Positions 63,849-64,000 of a stretch of 64,000 bases of DNA are shown one piece after another. The notes below the pieces were generated by a model. That model was not told the origin of the DNA and did not search any database. It was given only the letters and a program-made list of their open reading frames with translations. A program made the translations under genes and the position numbers. The stretch is from Rudaea sp. 3F27F6 (GTDB lineage Bacteria; Pseudomonadota; Gammaproteobacteria; Xanthomonadales; Rhodanobacteraceae): assembly GCF_005503555.1 (NCBI RefSeq), contig NZ_SCNG01000001.1, forward strand, positions 1 through 64,000. The letters run 5' to 3'. The stretch's first letter is position 1, and each line of letters opens with the position of its first letter.

Positions 63849-63869
63849 CAGGCACTAGATCCACGCACT

Positions 63870-64000
63870 CTAGCTCTGCAGAACCCAGCGCACATAGACC
63901 GTGCCTTCGCTGCTGGGCGCGCCGAGCTGGCCGTACTACGAGTATGTGCGCTCCACCGACAGGCCCGGCACGCTGCTAGTCGGCAGTTGCGGATAGGTCT
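63870..64000 (-). pseudogene. C-terminal part of a gene with in-frame amber codon, cut by window edge
   Basis: On the minus strand the frame entering at the window edge reads TYPQLPTSSVPGLSVERTYS, then TAG (63936-63938), then YGQLGAPSSEGTVYVRWVLQ and a final stop at 63870-63872. Both sides of the TAG are protein-like and in the same frame, which suggests a nonsense mutation, a sequencing error or a true early stop followed by chance. I do not recognise the protein; the sequence suits an exported beta-rich C-terminus. Confidence 0.4.

Overview
The window is G+C-rich, densely coded DNA from a bacterial chromosome. Gene content and order point to a gammaproteobacterium of the Xanthomonadales/Lysobacterales type, possibly Rhodanobacteraceae. 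This is inference, resting on a degenerate FimX beside efp/epmB, the run leuS-lptE-holA-nadD-rsfS-rlmH-maf-rng-yhdP, a DksA lacking zinc cysteines, a class I-type dihydroorotase behind yidD, and GGGATTC-type intergenic repeats. No phage, IS element, CRISPR array or rRNA was seen. There is one tRNA, tRNA-Pro(CGG).

Layout. 1-1.2 kb: the 5' part of ssb and a FabR-like TetR regulator. 1.8-13 kb: a second TetR regulator diverges from a lipid-degradation cluster with its own promoter and candidate operator. The cluster holds an acyl-CoA dehydrogenase with its catalytic Glu in the IVD/LCAD position, an MFE-2-type dehydrogenase/hydratase carrying two SCP2 domains, an SCPx-type thiolase, a free SCP2 protein, an alpha-methylacyl-CoA racemase-like protein, an HSD10-like dehydrogenase, an acyl-CoA ligase and an alpha/beta hydrolase. 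It is closed by a terminator shared with the convergent tRNA-Pro. In eukaryotes this set handles branched-chain and sterol side-chain acyl-CoAs in peroxisomes. Here it looks like one regulated bacterial catabolic unit.

13-31 kb: glycine-zipper lipoprotein-like gene, cysS-sufE, a secreted S53 peptidase, dksA, a tightly coupled yidD-pyrC-M23-GNAT unit, TetR/oxidoreductase and MarR/zinc-ribbon pairs, a squalene-synthase-like protein, gph, ubiG, a YCII protein, an MTA/SAH deaminase, efp and epmB. 31-46 kb: fimX (type IV pilus c-di-GMP effector), a FUSC transporter, HAD hydrolase, folP, ftsH, rlmE, yhbY, an Mth938-like protein, a NarXL-type two-component pair, a PP2C phosphatase and a secreted protein with a single haem motif.

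46-62 kb: a long minus-strand housekeeping run from leuS to yhdP. It is interrupted by non-core genes (nitronate monooxygenase-like, PhyH-like, monoacylglycerol-lipase-like) and by dispersed inverted repeats. The right end holds an exported amidohydrolase and the C-terminal part of a minus-strand gene with an in-frame amber codon.

Recurring themes are several genes lacking a Shine-Dalgarno sequence but with a -10 box exactly six bases before the start codon (probable leaderless mRNAs), and lysine/alanine-rich tails on unrelated nucleic-acid- or ribosome-binding proteins.
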